A stretch of DNA of 5,859 bases from an uncultured Planctomycetota bacterium (GCA_902797455.1 CADBTE010000338.1:1-5859), one strand, 5' to 3'; shown: positions 1 to 5,117, counted from the first letter of the stretch. Notes: generated from the sequence alone by a model not told the origin. A program made the numbers and translations.

Positions 1-698
1 GCGATCCCCGGCATCTTCTCGTCGAAGAGGGCGACATTCTGTTTGAGAACGCGCGCCGTCGGAAAATGAACCTCGATGAGGGTGGCCGAAAGGGCCCCCC
101 GGCTGATCGCCTCTAAGGCGAGCGCCCCGGTGCCGGCGAACAGGTCGATGGCGTGCTTCCCCGCGGCCATCGTCCCGATGAGGTTGAAGACCGACTCGCG
201 GATCCGGTCTTTCATCGGCCGAACCCGGTGGTCGCCGCTGTAGGCGAGCTTCGTCCCGCGGAACTTCCCGCCGATGACGCGCAGCCCCTCGACCTTCCCT
301 CGGGGACCCGGCTGGCTTCCGACGTTTTTGCCGCGGCGGTCGCGATCGGCGCCGGAGGCGGATTTATCTTTGGCCTTTCCCTTGGCGCCCGGCCCGCGCC
401 CGTCGGCGGGGGTGTTCTCTCCGTGGGGATAGACCTTGGCGTATTCCCGAAGGAACTCGTCGGCGTCCATCATCGGCGTGATCGCCGGGGCGCCGGCGCC
501 GCGAAGCTTTTTACGTTCTTCGCGCGTGCGCGGCTGGAACGAGCGCTGTGCTTTGCCGACGACGTACAGGTCGGAGTAGACCCGCTTGGAGGAGAGCTCC
601 GGATCGAGACCGCGCTCATCCCGGGAGCGGGGCTTGCCGGCGTTTTTGCCGCCGCGGTGCCCCCCGCCGCCGGAGGGAGAATTCTTTTTTGCCGTCAT
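1..698 (-). CDS. rsmD: 16S rRNA (guanine(966)-N(2))-methyltransferase RsmD, C-terminus cut off by window edge
   Basis: Reading leftwards from ATG at 698-696, the frame stays open for 232 codons and runs off the left edge. The family methylates N2 of a guanine in the 30S decoding region, using S-adenosylmethionine. Family signatures are clear: LRVIGGKFRG at residues 139-148, then VRPMKDRIRESVFNLIG, then the SAM-binding motif I DLFAGTGALALEA from D185, followed by ISRGA and an acidic IE that would bind the SAM ribose. The catalytic NPPY motif lies beyond the edge. Family members usually start within about 10 residues of RVIGG. Here about 138 residues rich in Gly, Lys, Arg and Ser come first, probably disordered and perhaps RNA-binding. 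The start is uncertain: no good ribosome site precedes 698, the frame is open further upstream without another ATG, and internal ATGs exist at residues 76-77. The family call is firm; the start is not. Confidence 0.88.
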   Translation of the reverse strand, partial: MTAKKNSPSGGGGHRGGKNAGKPRSRDERGLDPELSSKRVYSDLYVVGKAQRSFQPRTREERKKLRGAGAPAITPMMDADEFLREYAKVYPHGENTPADGRGPGAKGKAKDKSASGADRDRRGKNVGSQPGPRGKVEGLRVIGGKFRGTKLAYSGDHRVRPMKDRIRESVFNLIGTMAAGKHAIDLFAGTGALALEAISRGALSATLIEVHFPTARVLKQNVALFDEKMPGI

Positions 699-735
699 CG
701 AGATTATGCCGTGTTCTTTATTGTTTCTATCGGAC

Positions 736-764
736 TTGTTTTTTAGGGTCTGGCCTACTATAAT
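736..764 (+). promoter_or_regulatory. Candidate sigma70-type promoter (TTGTTT-17-TATAAT)
   Basis: A perfect TATAAT at 759-764 stands 17 bases after TTGTTT (736-741). Transcription would start near 768-771, at a run of G. No gene starts directly downstream; what follows is a group of hairpins at 789-845. The -35 match is only partial. Confidence 0.5.
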
Positions 765-767
765 ATA

Positions 768-846
768 GGGGCCGTGTGTCCTTGCGGTGCCGAAAGGCCT
801 GTTTTATTCAGGCGCCCCTTTATCGCCTGGAAAAGCGGCGCTTTTT
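768..846 (+). ncRNA. Candidate small RNA or attenuated leader with competing hairpins
   Basis: Downstream of the TATAAT box are GCC-GAAA-GGC (789-798, a GNRA-type tetraloop), GCCTG (797-801) able to pair with CAGGC (809-813), and CAGGCG (809-814) able to pair with CGCCTG (824-829). The last two pairings exclude each other. GGGGC (768-772) could also pair with GCCCC (814-818). The block ends in AAAAGC-GGC-GCTTTT followed by T (831-846), which resembles a weak terminator. This would give an RNA of about 75-80 nt. No known RNA family was recognised, so this is a structural inference only. Confidence 0.3.
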
Positions 847-874
847 GAGACCTCGCGTTCCTCAATATTATACT
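845..874 (+). promoter_or_regulatory. Candidate promoter for the cyclophilin gene (TTGAGA-18-TATACT)
   Basis: TTGAGA at 845-850 and TATACT at 869-874 are separated by 18 bases and point toward the cyclophilin gene. The leader would be about 165 nt. The -10 box lies inside the palindrome at 864-885, as expected for a repressed promoter. A second, weaker possibility nearer the gene is TTGCCA (990-995) with TATTTT (1012-1017). Confidence 0.5.
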
Positions 875-899
875 AGAATAATATTACGGGAAAGCGAGG
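851..899. repeat. Nested inverted repeat: AT-rich operator-like palindrome inside CCTCGC/GCGAGG
   Basis: AATATTAT (864-871) and ATAATATT (878-885) are perfect inverted copies around ACTAGA, whose CTAG is itself palindromic, so only one central pair breaks the symmetry. CCTCGC (851-856) and GCGAGG (894-899) form an outer pair. The inner palindrome covers the TATACT -10 box. It could be a dimeric repressor site or an RNA hairpin. Confidence 0.55.
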
Positions 900-1047
900 C
901 CGAAAGGGCGGAGAATCTTGTTGATTTTCCGTTTTTGGTGAAGGAGTAAAACCTTGCTCAAGGCGAAATCCGTATTGAATATACCGGTTTTGCCAAATAC
1001 GTTGAGTGGGTTATTTTATCGCGAATCGCTCAAAGGTCTATCGAAAG

Positions 1048-2262
1048 ATGTCAATGAAAAAGATTGCCCGCGTTCTTTCTGTGCTGGCGCTGCTGTGGTG
1101 CGTTTCGGCTATGGCTCAAGAGGCGGCCGAAGATGCCGCCGCCCCGAAGGCGGACGCTGCCGCGGCCGACGCTAATCCCCCGGCCGAGACGCCGAAAGAA
1201 CTGGCCGACTTCGTCAAAAACTTCGACAGCTACAAGGCGAAGCTCAAGGAGCTTCGCGCCCTGAAGGCCGAGTATCAAACCGCGACGCCCCAGCGCCGCG
1301 ACGAGATTCTCGATAAGTACAAGCCGCTGGTCGCCGAGGCCGAGGGGATGCAAAAGCTCTTGATTCCCCAGGGGATCGACGCGTATAACGCGCTGGACGG
1401 CAAAAACGTCGATCTGCTGAACTTCCTGCTTGGGATGTTCGAGTGGCAGATCATCAAAAAAGAAAATTATGAGTCGGCTTTCCAGATCGCCGAGGCGCTG
1501 ATTCCGCACGACGGTTTCCCGCTTCCCGACTACGCCTACCTGTACGCCTACGCCGCCTTCGCCGCGTTCAACACCATGCATCTCGACCAGGCGAAACAGT
1601 GGAACGCGATCGCGAAAGAAAATAAGGCCTACGACAAGGTCCGCCAGCTCGACGCCAAAGACAATATGAAAATCGCCTTCGCCCTGGAACAAGAGCTCCC
1701 CGAATATGAGCGTCTGTGGGAAAAAGAGAAACAGATCCGCGACAAAGAGGCCGCCGACGACACCAATCCGCGGGTTGTCCTCCATACCACCAAGGGGGAT
1801 ATCACCCTGGAGCTGTTCCCGAACGAGGCGCCCGAGGCGGTCGGCAACTTTATGACGCTGGTCAAAGACGGTTTCTATACCGACGTTCCGTTCCACCGCG
1901 TCCTCCCCTTCTTCATGGCTCAGGGAGGCGACCCGACCGGGACCGGTGCCGGCGGACCGGGGTACTGTATCCGCTGCGAGTGTACCCGCCCGAATGCCCG
2001 TATGCATTTCCGCGGCTCGATCAGTATGGCGCACGCCGGCCGAAACACCGGCGGTTCGCAGTTCTTCCTGACCTTTGTCCCGACCGGTTTCCTTAACGGA
2101 AAGCATACGGTCTTCGGCCGAATCATCGACGGGATGGAGGTCCTTTCCGAGCTGCAGAGGATCGACCCCGAGGGGGAAAATCTGCCCGCCCCCGACAAAA
2201 TTGTCTCGGCCGAAATCCTTCGCGGCGAACCGACCCCGTTCGAAAAACTTCCCGCGCGCTGA
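1048..2262 (+). CDS. Secreted cyclophilin-type peptidyl-prolyl cis-trans isomerase with long N-terminal region
   Basis: This 404-aa protein should catalyse cis-trans isomerisation of Xaa-Pro bonds outside the cytoplasm. Residues 1-23 form a classic Sec signal peptide (MSMKK, a hydrophobic core, AMA before QE). Residues 24-50 are an Ala/Pro/Asp-rich linker. Residues 51-235 are alpha-helical and charged, possibly helical repeats, and do not match a family I can name. Residues 241-395 are the cyclophilin domain: PFHRVLPFFMAQGGD carries the catalytic Arg284 and the Gln292 region, and GSQFFLTF (336-343) and GKHTVFGR (351-358) follow. The CypA Trp121 position is Leu349, as in many bacterial cyclophilins. 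ATG 1048 is chosen because the signal peptide begins there; AAAGG (1032-1036) lies 11 bases upstream. ATG 1054 and GTG 1006 are alternatives. The response regulator follows after 51 bases. The function is secure; the exact start is moderately so. Confidence 0.9.
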   Translation: MSMKKIARVLSVLALLWCVSAMAQEAAEDAAAPKADAAAADANPPAETPKELADFVKNFDSYKAKLKELRALKAEYQTATPQRRDEILDKYKPLVAEAEGMQKLLIPQGIDAYNALDGKNVDLLNFLLGMFEWQIIKKENYESAFQIAEALIPHDGFPLPDYAYLYAYAAFAAFNTMHLDQAKQWNAIAKENKAYDKVRQLDAKDNMKIAFALEQELPEYERLWEKEKQIRDKEAADDTNPRVVLHTTKGDITLELFPNEAPEAVGNFMTLVKDGFYTDVPFHRVLPFFMAQGGDPTGTGAGGPGYCIRCECTRPNARMHFRGSISMAHAGRNTGGSQFFLTFVPTGFLNGKHTVFGRIIDGMEVLSELQRIDPEGENLPAPDKIVSAEILRGEPTPFEKLPAR

Positions 2263-2313
2263 TAAAACACAAAGAGACGCACACCTAAGAATCTAACAAA
2301 AAGAGGTATTTGT

Positions 2314-2724
2314 ATGTCAACTCCGGAAAGAGAGAAGAAGCTGATTTTGGTCGTTGACGACGATCCCGAAATCTCCGAAACCATCCGCTCCGCGCTGATC
2401 GCGGTCGGTTACGACGTTCTTCTGGCGCGTGACGGCAACCTGGGGCTGGTCATCTGTGAACGGATGAAACCCGATATGATTCTGCTCGACATGATGATGC
2501 CGAAGCGCAGCGGTTTCCTCGTTCTGGAGGCGCTGCGCCAGTCCGAGGCGTTCACCTCGCGCGTGATCATGATTACCGGCAACGACGGAAACCGCCATCG
2601 CGACTACGCCCACAAACTGGGGGTCGACGCCTATATCCGCAAGCCGTTCCCGATGGACCTGCTTCTCACGACGGTCGAGAGGGTTTTTAGGAACGAGCTG
2701 ATCCGCGACGAAGACGAAGAGTAA
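2314..2724 (+). CDS. Single-domain response regulator (CheY-like receiver)
   Basis: This 136-aa protein is a stand-alone receiver domain with no output domain, so it should act by protein-protein contact or as a phosphorelay intermediate in the cytoplasm. All receiver signature residues are present: the acidic Mg-binding pair Asp16/Asp17 in VVDDDP, the phospho-acceptor Asp59 in LLDMMMP, the switch Thr88 in MITGND, Tyr107 in DAYIRKPF, and the conserved Lys110 followed by cis-Pro111. A short acidic tail (DEDEE) ends the protein. AAGAGG at 2301-2306 sits 7 bases before the ATG. No promoter is evident in the 51-base gap after the cyclophilin gene, so co-transcription is likely, and a strong terminator closes the unit. 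No histidine kinase is in the window, so the signal and partner are unknown. Similar stand-alone receivers serve chemotaxis, stalk or biofilm control and phosphorelays. Confidence 0.93.
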   Translation: MSTPEREKKLILVVDDDPEISETIRSALIAVGYDVLLARDGNLGLVICERMKPDMILLDMMMPKRSGFLVLEALRQSEAFTSRVIMITGNDGNRHRDYAHKLGVDAYIRKPFPMDLLLTTVERVFRNELIRDEDEE

Positions 2725-2762
2725 GCGCCTCGGGCTTCGTTCGCGCCAAAGCGCGCCGTTTC

Positions 2763-2790
2763 ACCGCCGGGTTTCCCCGGCGGTTTTTTT
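2763..2790 (+). terminator. Rho-independent terminator after the response regulator
   Basis: CCGCCGGG (2764-2771) pairs with CCCGGCGG (2776-2783) around a TTTC tetraloop, extended by an A-T pair, and runs straight into seven T (2784-2790). It lies 39 bases after the stop codon and ends the cyclophilin/response-regulator unit. Confidence 0.93.
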
Positions 2791-2847
2791 GTCCGCCCCG
2801 CCTCACCGGGGGACGGCCGGCAGCCGGCAGAGGCGAAAGAATATCTC

Positions 2848-2876
2848 TTGACGCGGACGGTAAAAAAGGGCACACT
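2848..2876 (+). promoter_or_regulatory. Candidate promoter for the membrane protein gene (TTGACG-17-CACACT)
   Basis: TTGACG (2848-2853) is a good -35 box. CACACT (2871-2876) follows after 17 bases, but matches the -10 consensus only at three positions. Transcription would start near 2883, directly before the strong hairpin at 2890-2937. Its place between a terminator and a gene start supports it. Confidence 0.4.
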
Positions 2877-2889
2877 CCCCCCGCGCTCT

Positions 2890-2937
2890 CGGCGGCAGAC
2901 GGGACGCGCTCCCTTCGGTGGGGAGCGGCTGCCGCCG
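2890..2937 (+). promoter_or_regulatory. Stable two-tier hairpin in the 5' leader of the membrane protein gene
   Basis: CGGCGGCAG (2890-2898) is fully complementary to CTGCCGCCG (2929-2937). Inside it CGCTCCC (2907-2913) pairs with GGGAGCG (2920-2926) around TTCGGT. There is no T-run, so it is not an intrinsic terminator. It would occupy the very 5' end of the transcript, 46 bases upstream of the ATG, and might stabilise the mRNA or modulate translation. Confidence 0.5.
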
Positions 2938-2983
2938 GGGCGCGCGAACACGCCGCCGCCGCGGCCGTGCTGGGGAAGCTGTT

Positions 2984-4021
2984 ATGTCTGATTTTCGCCG
3001 TGCCCTTGCCTGGAACGCGAATTCCGGCGGCAAAGAAGAGGCGCGCGTTACGCGTTTGGCCGAGCGAATTCGCGCGGCCGCCGAAAATCCGCAGCTCGGC
3101 GCCCCGGAAATCTTTGATGTCAACGCGTACCCGAGCGCCAATTTGGTCGCCGCCTATTTCGACGATCCGGCGCCGGATGCCCGTGCTCAGAGCGGCTACG
3201 AACAGCAGTGTCTGCGCAGCGATACCCTGATGGCCGAGGCCGCCTGCTGCTTCGAGATACTTCACTTTTGTCTGGAACAGCCGGTCCGTGTCCCGAAGTC
3301 GTGCCGCCAGCGGCTCTACGCGATCAAAAATGAGCCGCTGACCGACAGCGACGCCGACCGCGGCGCGGTTTGCGAACCGGCCGCCGCCGATCGCCGCAAG
3401 GCCGAGCGCCCCGGCGGCGCGCCGTCGCGTCTGGCCTCGTTCGAGGCGTATGACCGCCAGGTCGATTTCGACCAGCCGCCGAGCCGTTCGACGTCGTACT
3501 TTCTCCGGCCCGACGATGACCGTCCCCAAGAGCGCGAGCCAAACGGCTCGAGGCAGCCGGAAAGCGGGCGCCGCCCCCCTGAGGGCCAGCCGCAGGCCGA
3601 TGTCCGCAAGATCACGGTCACCAGCGAGAATCACTTTATGCGCTGGACTATCCAGCTGACGGAGACGATCATCCTTACCGCGCTGGTCTTTATTTTCCTT
3701 TTGTGGGGGATCCCCTGGATTCGAACGGTCCTCTCCGGGCACAAGAGCGTCGACGAGCAGCAGTCGGTTCAAAGCCGGGCGGAATCGTCCGACGCGGCGC
3801 TGCCCGAGGCGGATCCGTCGATCTGTTTCGCGTCGGCCGAAGCGCCCCAGCCGGCCGAGGCGCCGGCGTGCGAACAGCCGCTTGCCGAACAGCCGCTCGC
3901 CGAAGCGACGGTTCCCGAGCAGTCCCCCCGCGTGGAGCGGCTCTCGCTGGTTCCTCAGCAGCCGGCCGCGCGAAGCGCCCCGCTGACGATTCCCGCGCAG
4001 AACAACCGAATCTTCCAGTAA
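2984..4021 (+). CDS. Single-pass membrane protein of unknown function
   Basis: No named family is recognised with confidence. The 345-aa protein has an N-terminal soluble part (1-115) with a helical core: a segment reading NLVAAYFDD, then YEQQCLRSDTLMAEAACCFEILHFCLEQP (split here at residues 72-100), containing four Cys at 76, 88, 89 and 96. From memory, similar Tyr-x-Asp and Cys-x-x-Ser-Asp cores occur in planctomycete membrane proteins; this is unverified. Residues 116-210 are hydrophilic, rich in Asp, Arg and Pro, and probably disordered. Residues 227-249 form one hydrophobic membrane helix. The tail (250-345) is rich in Ala, Glu, Pro and Gln, with EQPLA twice in tandem (297-306). With the basic, Arg-rich side before the helix, an N-in orientation is likely, resembling an anti-sigma-factor layout, but no zinc motif HxxxCxxC is seen. 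ATG 2984 is preferred (GGGGA at 2972-2976); an upstream frame extension to 2918 would cross the leader hairpin. Confidence 0.8.
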   Translation: MSDFRRALAWNANSGGKEEARVTRLAERIRAAAENPQLGAPEIFDVNAYPSANLVAAYFDDPAPDARAQSGYEQQCLRSDTLMAEAACCFEILHFCLEQPVRVPKSCRQRLYAIKNEPLTDSDADRGAVCEPAAADRRKAERPGGAPSRLASFEAYDRQVDFDQPPSRSTSYFLRPDDDRPQEREPNGSRQPESGRRPPEGQPQADVRKITVTSENHFMRWTIQLTETIILTALVFIFLLWGIPWIRTVLSGHKSVDEQQSVQSRAESSDAALPEADPSICFASAEAPQPAEAPACEQPLAEQPLAEATVPEQSPRVERLSLVPQQPAARSAPLTIPAQNNRIFQ

Positions 4022-4232
4022 CCGAAAAGGCGAAATGACGATCCCGAAAAAGCGCTTCGGTTTCGCGCCGCGCGCCGGGGACGGGTGTTTTTCGCCGCGG
4101 GCGCGGGGAAAAAGGAGGGGGTTCCCGCGAGTTTTTTCCTCCTGGGCAAAGCGTTGTTTTAGAAGGGTTTCCCCCCGTCCCCCCTCCTTTGTTTTACCGC
4201 TTTTGCTATGCTTTTATATTTTCCCGGGGCAA
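4022..4232. other. Gene-poor stretch before the first small paralogue
   Basis: No convincing gene is seen. CCGAA (4044-4048) and TTCGG (4056-4060) could form a weak hairpin followed by TTT, the only terminator-like element after the membrane protein. From about 4150 the plus strand is rich in C and T runs. A T/A tract at 4210-4222 lies just upstream of the promoter at 4233 and may act as an UP-like element. Confidence 0.5.
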
Positions 4233-4262
4233 TTGACAACCCCCCTATAGCTGTGGTATGAA
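4233..4262 (+). promoter_or_regulatory. Promoter of the first small paralogue (TTGACA-18-TATGAA, extended -10)
   Basis: A perfect TTGACA (4233-4238) is followed after 18 bases by TATGAA (4257-4262). A TGG directly precedes the -10 and gives the extended -10 form. The same arrangement, including GTGGTA, recurs upstream of the second paralogue, which supports both calls. Initiation is expected near 4268. Confidence 0.65.
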
Positions 4263-4282
4263 TTACCCCCGTATGTCTGGGG

Positions 4283-4310
4283 CCGCCGTAAGGATGTGGT
4301 CTTAAGGCGG
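4283..4310 (+). promoter_or_regulatory. Hairpin in the leader of the first small paralogue
   Basis: CCGCC-G-TAAG (4283-4292) pairs with CTTA-A-GGCGG (4301-4310), with a single mismatch and an 8-base loop. Just upstream, CCCC and GGGG (4267-4282) flank GTATGTCT and may add a second small hairpin. There is no following T-run, so this is a leader structure rather than a terminator. Confidence 0.4.
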
Positions 4311-4342
4311 GGCGGGCTTTCTTTCCCGCGCGGGAGACAACG

Positions 4343-4393
4343 ATGGGTACGGTTCGAGTGTCCGACAGACGCCGCCGTGAAAGGAGAATGTAA
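4343..4393 (+). CDS. Arginine-rich 16-codon upstream ORF (candidate leader peptide)
   Basis: ATG 4343 opens a 16-residue frame, MGTVRVSDRRRRERRM, ending at TAA 4391-4393, a single base before the GTG start of the next gene. GGGAG (4332-4336) stands 6 bases before its ATG, a good ribosome site. Eight of the sixteen residues are Arg or Glu, with a cluster of six Arg near the end. The last Arg codons AGG and AGA overlap the ribosome site of the downstream gene, so ribosomes translating this frame would arrive at the next start. Translational coupling or arginine-sensitive control is inferred, not shown; a chance ORF cannot be excluded. Confidence 0.35.
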   Translation: MGTVRVSDRRRRERRM

Positions 4394-4394
4394 G

Positions 4395-4652
4395 GTGGAC
4401 GATGCAAATCGTCACAACATCTTCGTCTACATCTTGGAAAACGGGAGTGACGAGGGGTTCGTGCCGCGGGTGACGGATGATTATTGTCCGACCGACGCGG
4501 CCCCCGGCTCGCGTGCCAAGGTCGAAGTCCTTGCCCAGCGGCTGCGCGACGGCTTTCCCCTTTGGCACCCCGAAGATCGTTCCTCCTACTCGGGGCTGAC
4601 CGGTTCCACCGCCCCGCGCGAGCAGCAGCAGGAAGAGGAGGGGGGAAAATAA
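4395..4652 (+). CDS. Small acidic protein, paralogue A of a tandem pair, function unknown
   Basis: This 85-aa protein begins at GTG 4395, with AAAGGAG ending at 4386, 8 bases upstream. The start was chosen from this ribosome site and because alignment with the second copy (5186-5410) begins here; a GTG at 4296 would add an unrelated Arg-rich stretch. Over 69 aligned residues, 50 match the second copy. The conserved core reads F-V-P-x-V-T-D-D-[YF]-C-P-T-D-A, then G-S, A-K-V-E-V-L-A, G-F-P-L-W-H-P-E-D-R, S-Y-S-G-L-T-G and P-R-E. There is no signal peptide or membrane segment, so it is probably cytoplasmic. The single Cys and the His-Pro-Glu-Asp stretch are candidate functional residues. A Gln/Glu-rich tail (QQQEEEGGK) is unique to this copy. 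I recall similar short proteins in planctomycete genomes but know no function. Confidence 0.75.
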   Translation: MDDANRHNIFVYILENGSDEGFVPRVTDDYCPTDAAPGSRAKVEVLAQRLRDGFPLWHPEDRSSYSGLTGSTAPREQQQEEEGGK

Positions 4653-5044
4653 TCCCCGTTTGCCCGCGCTTGTTCTTGTTTTGTCTTTCCTAAGCGGCCG
4701 GCGGCGCGCGAAGGTCGAATTCCCACCGGCGAAAGGGCAAAATCTTGCCCATAATCGGCTGTTTAACACGCGCGCCGGGGGGGCCAAAAAATAGGAAAAA
4801 GCTTTTCCGAAAACGAAAACAGGTTTCCTTATAGTCTCCCTCGGGGGGTGTTTTTTTGAGTCGGCCGCGGAGAAAATCCGAGTTTTTTCGAGAAATTTCT
4901 CCCCCAGCCCCCAAGGGGGAAAACGGGGAAAAAATGGGGGAAAACCTATGTTTCGCGTACCCGCGCGGCATTAATCTTACCGAGTTTACCACCCCAACGA
5001 AAAAATTTTTGTGAAAATTTGATCTCTCACCCCCCTCAGATTGC
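4653..5044. other. Long gene-free spacer between the small paralogues
   Basis: No credible gene is present on either strand. Visible elements are a perfect hairpin GGGCAA-AATC-TTGCCC (4735-4750), a hairpin GGAAAA-AGC-TTTTCC (4794-4808), a G-run followed by seven T around 4844-4857 that may be a weak terminator, C-tract/G-tract pairing at 4901-4919, three phased G-tract/A-tract units (4915-4945), and an A6T5 tract at 5000-5010 just upstream of the next promoter. No tRNA or other known RNA was recognised. Confidence 0.55.
4915..4945 (+). repeat. Three tandem G-tract/A-tract units of 10-11 bases
   Basis: GGGGGAAAAC (4915-4924), GGGGAAAAAAT (4925-4935) and GGGGGAAAAC (4936-4945) follow one another with helical-turn spacing. 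Two C5 tracts at 4901-4905 and 4908-4912 precede them and are complementary to the G tracts, so alternative hairpins are possible. Phased A-tracts may bend the DNA. Confidence 0.6.
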
Positions 5045-5073
5045 TTGACGAGCTATTATAAACGTGGTACCAT
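5045..5073 (+). promoter_or_regulatory. Promoter of the second small paralogue (TTGACG-17-TACCAT, extended -10)
   Basis: TTGACG (5045-5050) is followed after 17 bases by TACCAT (5068-5073), with TGG directly before it. The GTGGTA around the -10 matches the promoter of the first paralogue at 4253-4258. Initiation is expected near 5080. An A/T tract lies 35-45 bases upstream of the -35. Confidence 0.6.
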
Positions 5074-5079
5074 ACCGCC

Positions 5080-5117
5080 TAAGTGTTGGGCTTTGTGTAC
5101 CGCGCGGCCCACCCTTA
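5080..5117 (+). promoter_or_regulatory. Leader hairpin of the second small paralogue
   Basis: TAAG (5080-5083) and TGGGC (5087-5091) pair with GCCCA (5107-5111) and CTTA (5114-5117), with a small internal loop. A second hairpin, CCCCCC-TT-GGGGGG (5133-5146), follows, and a start-stop ATGTGA lies between them at 5123-5128. The TAAG/CTTA pairing is shared with the leader of the first paralogue. Confidence 0.4.

Larger units (their letters stand above)
699..1047. other. Divergent intergenic region between rsmD and the cyclophilin gene
   Basis: This 349-base gap has no convincing long gene. It holds a plus-strand TATAAT promoter, a set of competing short hairpins, a second plus-strand promoter whose -10 lies in a palindrome, and a Shine-Dalgarno-like AAGGAG at 941-946. 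These parts are annotated separately. No clear minus-strand promoter for rsmD was found, although the AT-rich stretch 757-767 could serve as a -10 region on either strand. Confidence 0.6.

Noticed and set aside
153..746. Plus-strand open frame of 197 codons
   Set aside because: It is antisense to RsmD, whose conserved motifs are read on the minus strand.
1051..2106. Long minus-strand open frame (351 codons)
   Set aside because: It is antisense to the cyclophilin gene, whose family motifs and signal peptide are clear; the frame follows from GC-rich codon use.
2687..3772. Long minus-strand open frame (361 codons)
   Set aside because: It runs antisense through the terminator, leader hairpin and membrane protein gene, and has an Arg/Ala-rich composition with no recognisable motif.
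4035..4250. Plus-strand 71-codon frame starting 14 bases after the membrane protein gene
   Set aside because: It has a possible AAAAGG ribosome site, but runs through the T-rich tract and the TTGACA promoter of paralogue A, and its Arg/Pro/Phe composition looks like translated spacer.
4296..4394. Upstream extension of paralogue A from GTG 4296
   Set aside because: There is no ribosome site there, the extension crosses the leader hairpin, and the second copy has no equivalent residues; GTG 4395 fits the alignment.
4705..4735. Possible tRNA T-arm (GGTCGAAT-like)
   Set aside because: The flanking bases do not form a T-stem, and no matching acceptor or anticodon arm was found.
4302..4787. Minus-strand 161-codon frame
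   Set aside because: It is antisense to paralogue A; the plus-strand reading is supported by conservation with the second copy.
4915..4945. CRISPR-like or mobile-element repeat
   Set aside because: The units are only 10-11 bases, without spacers, and no transposase or target-site duplication is visible.
4690..4992. Minus-strand 100-codon frame in the spacer between the paralogues
   Set aside because: It starts at GTG without a ribosome site, and its low-complexity sequence derives from the G/A-tract repeats.
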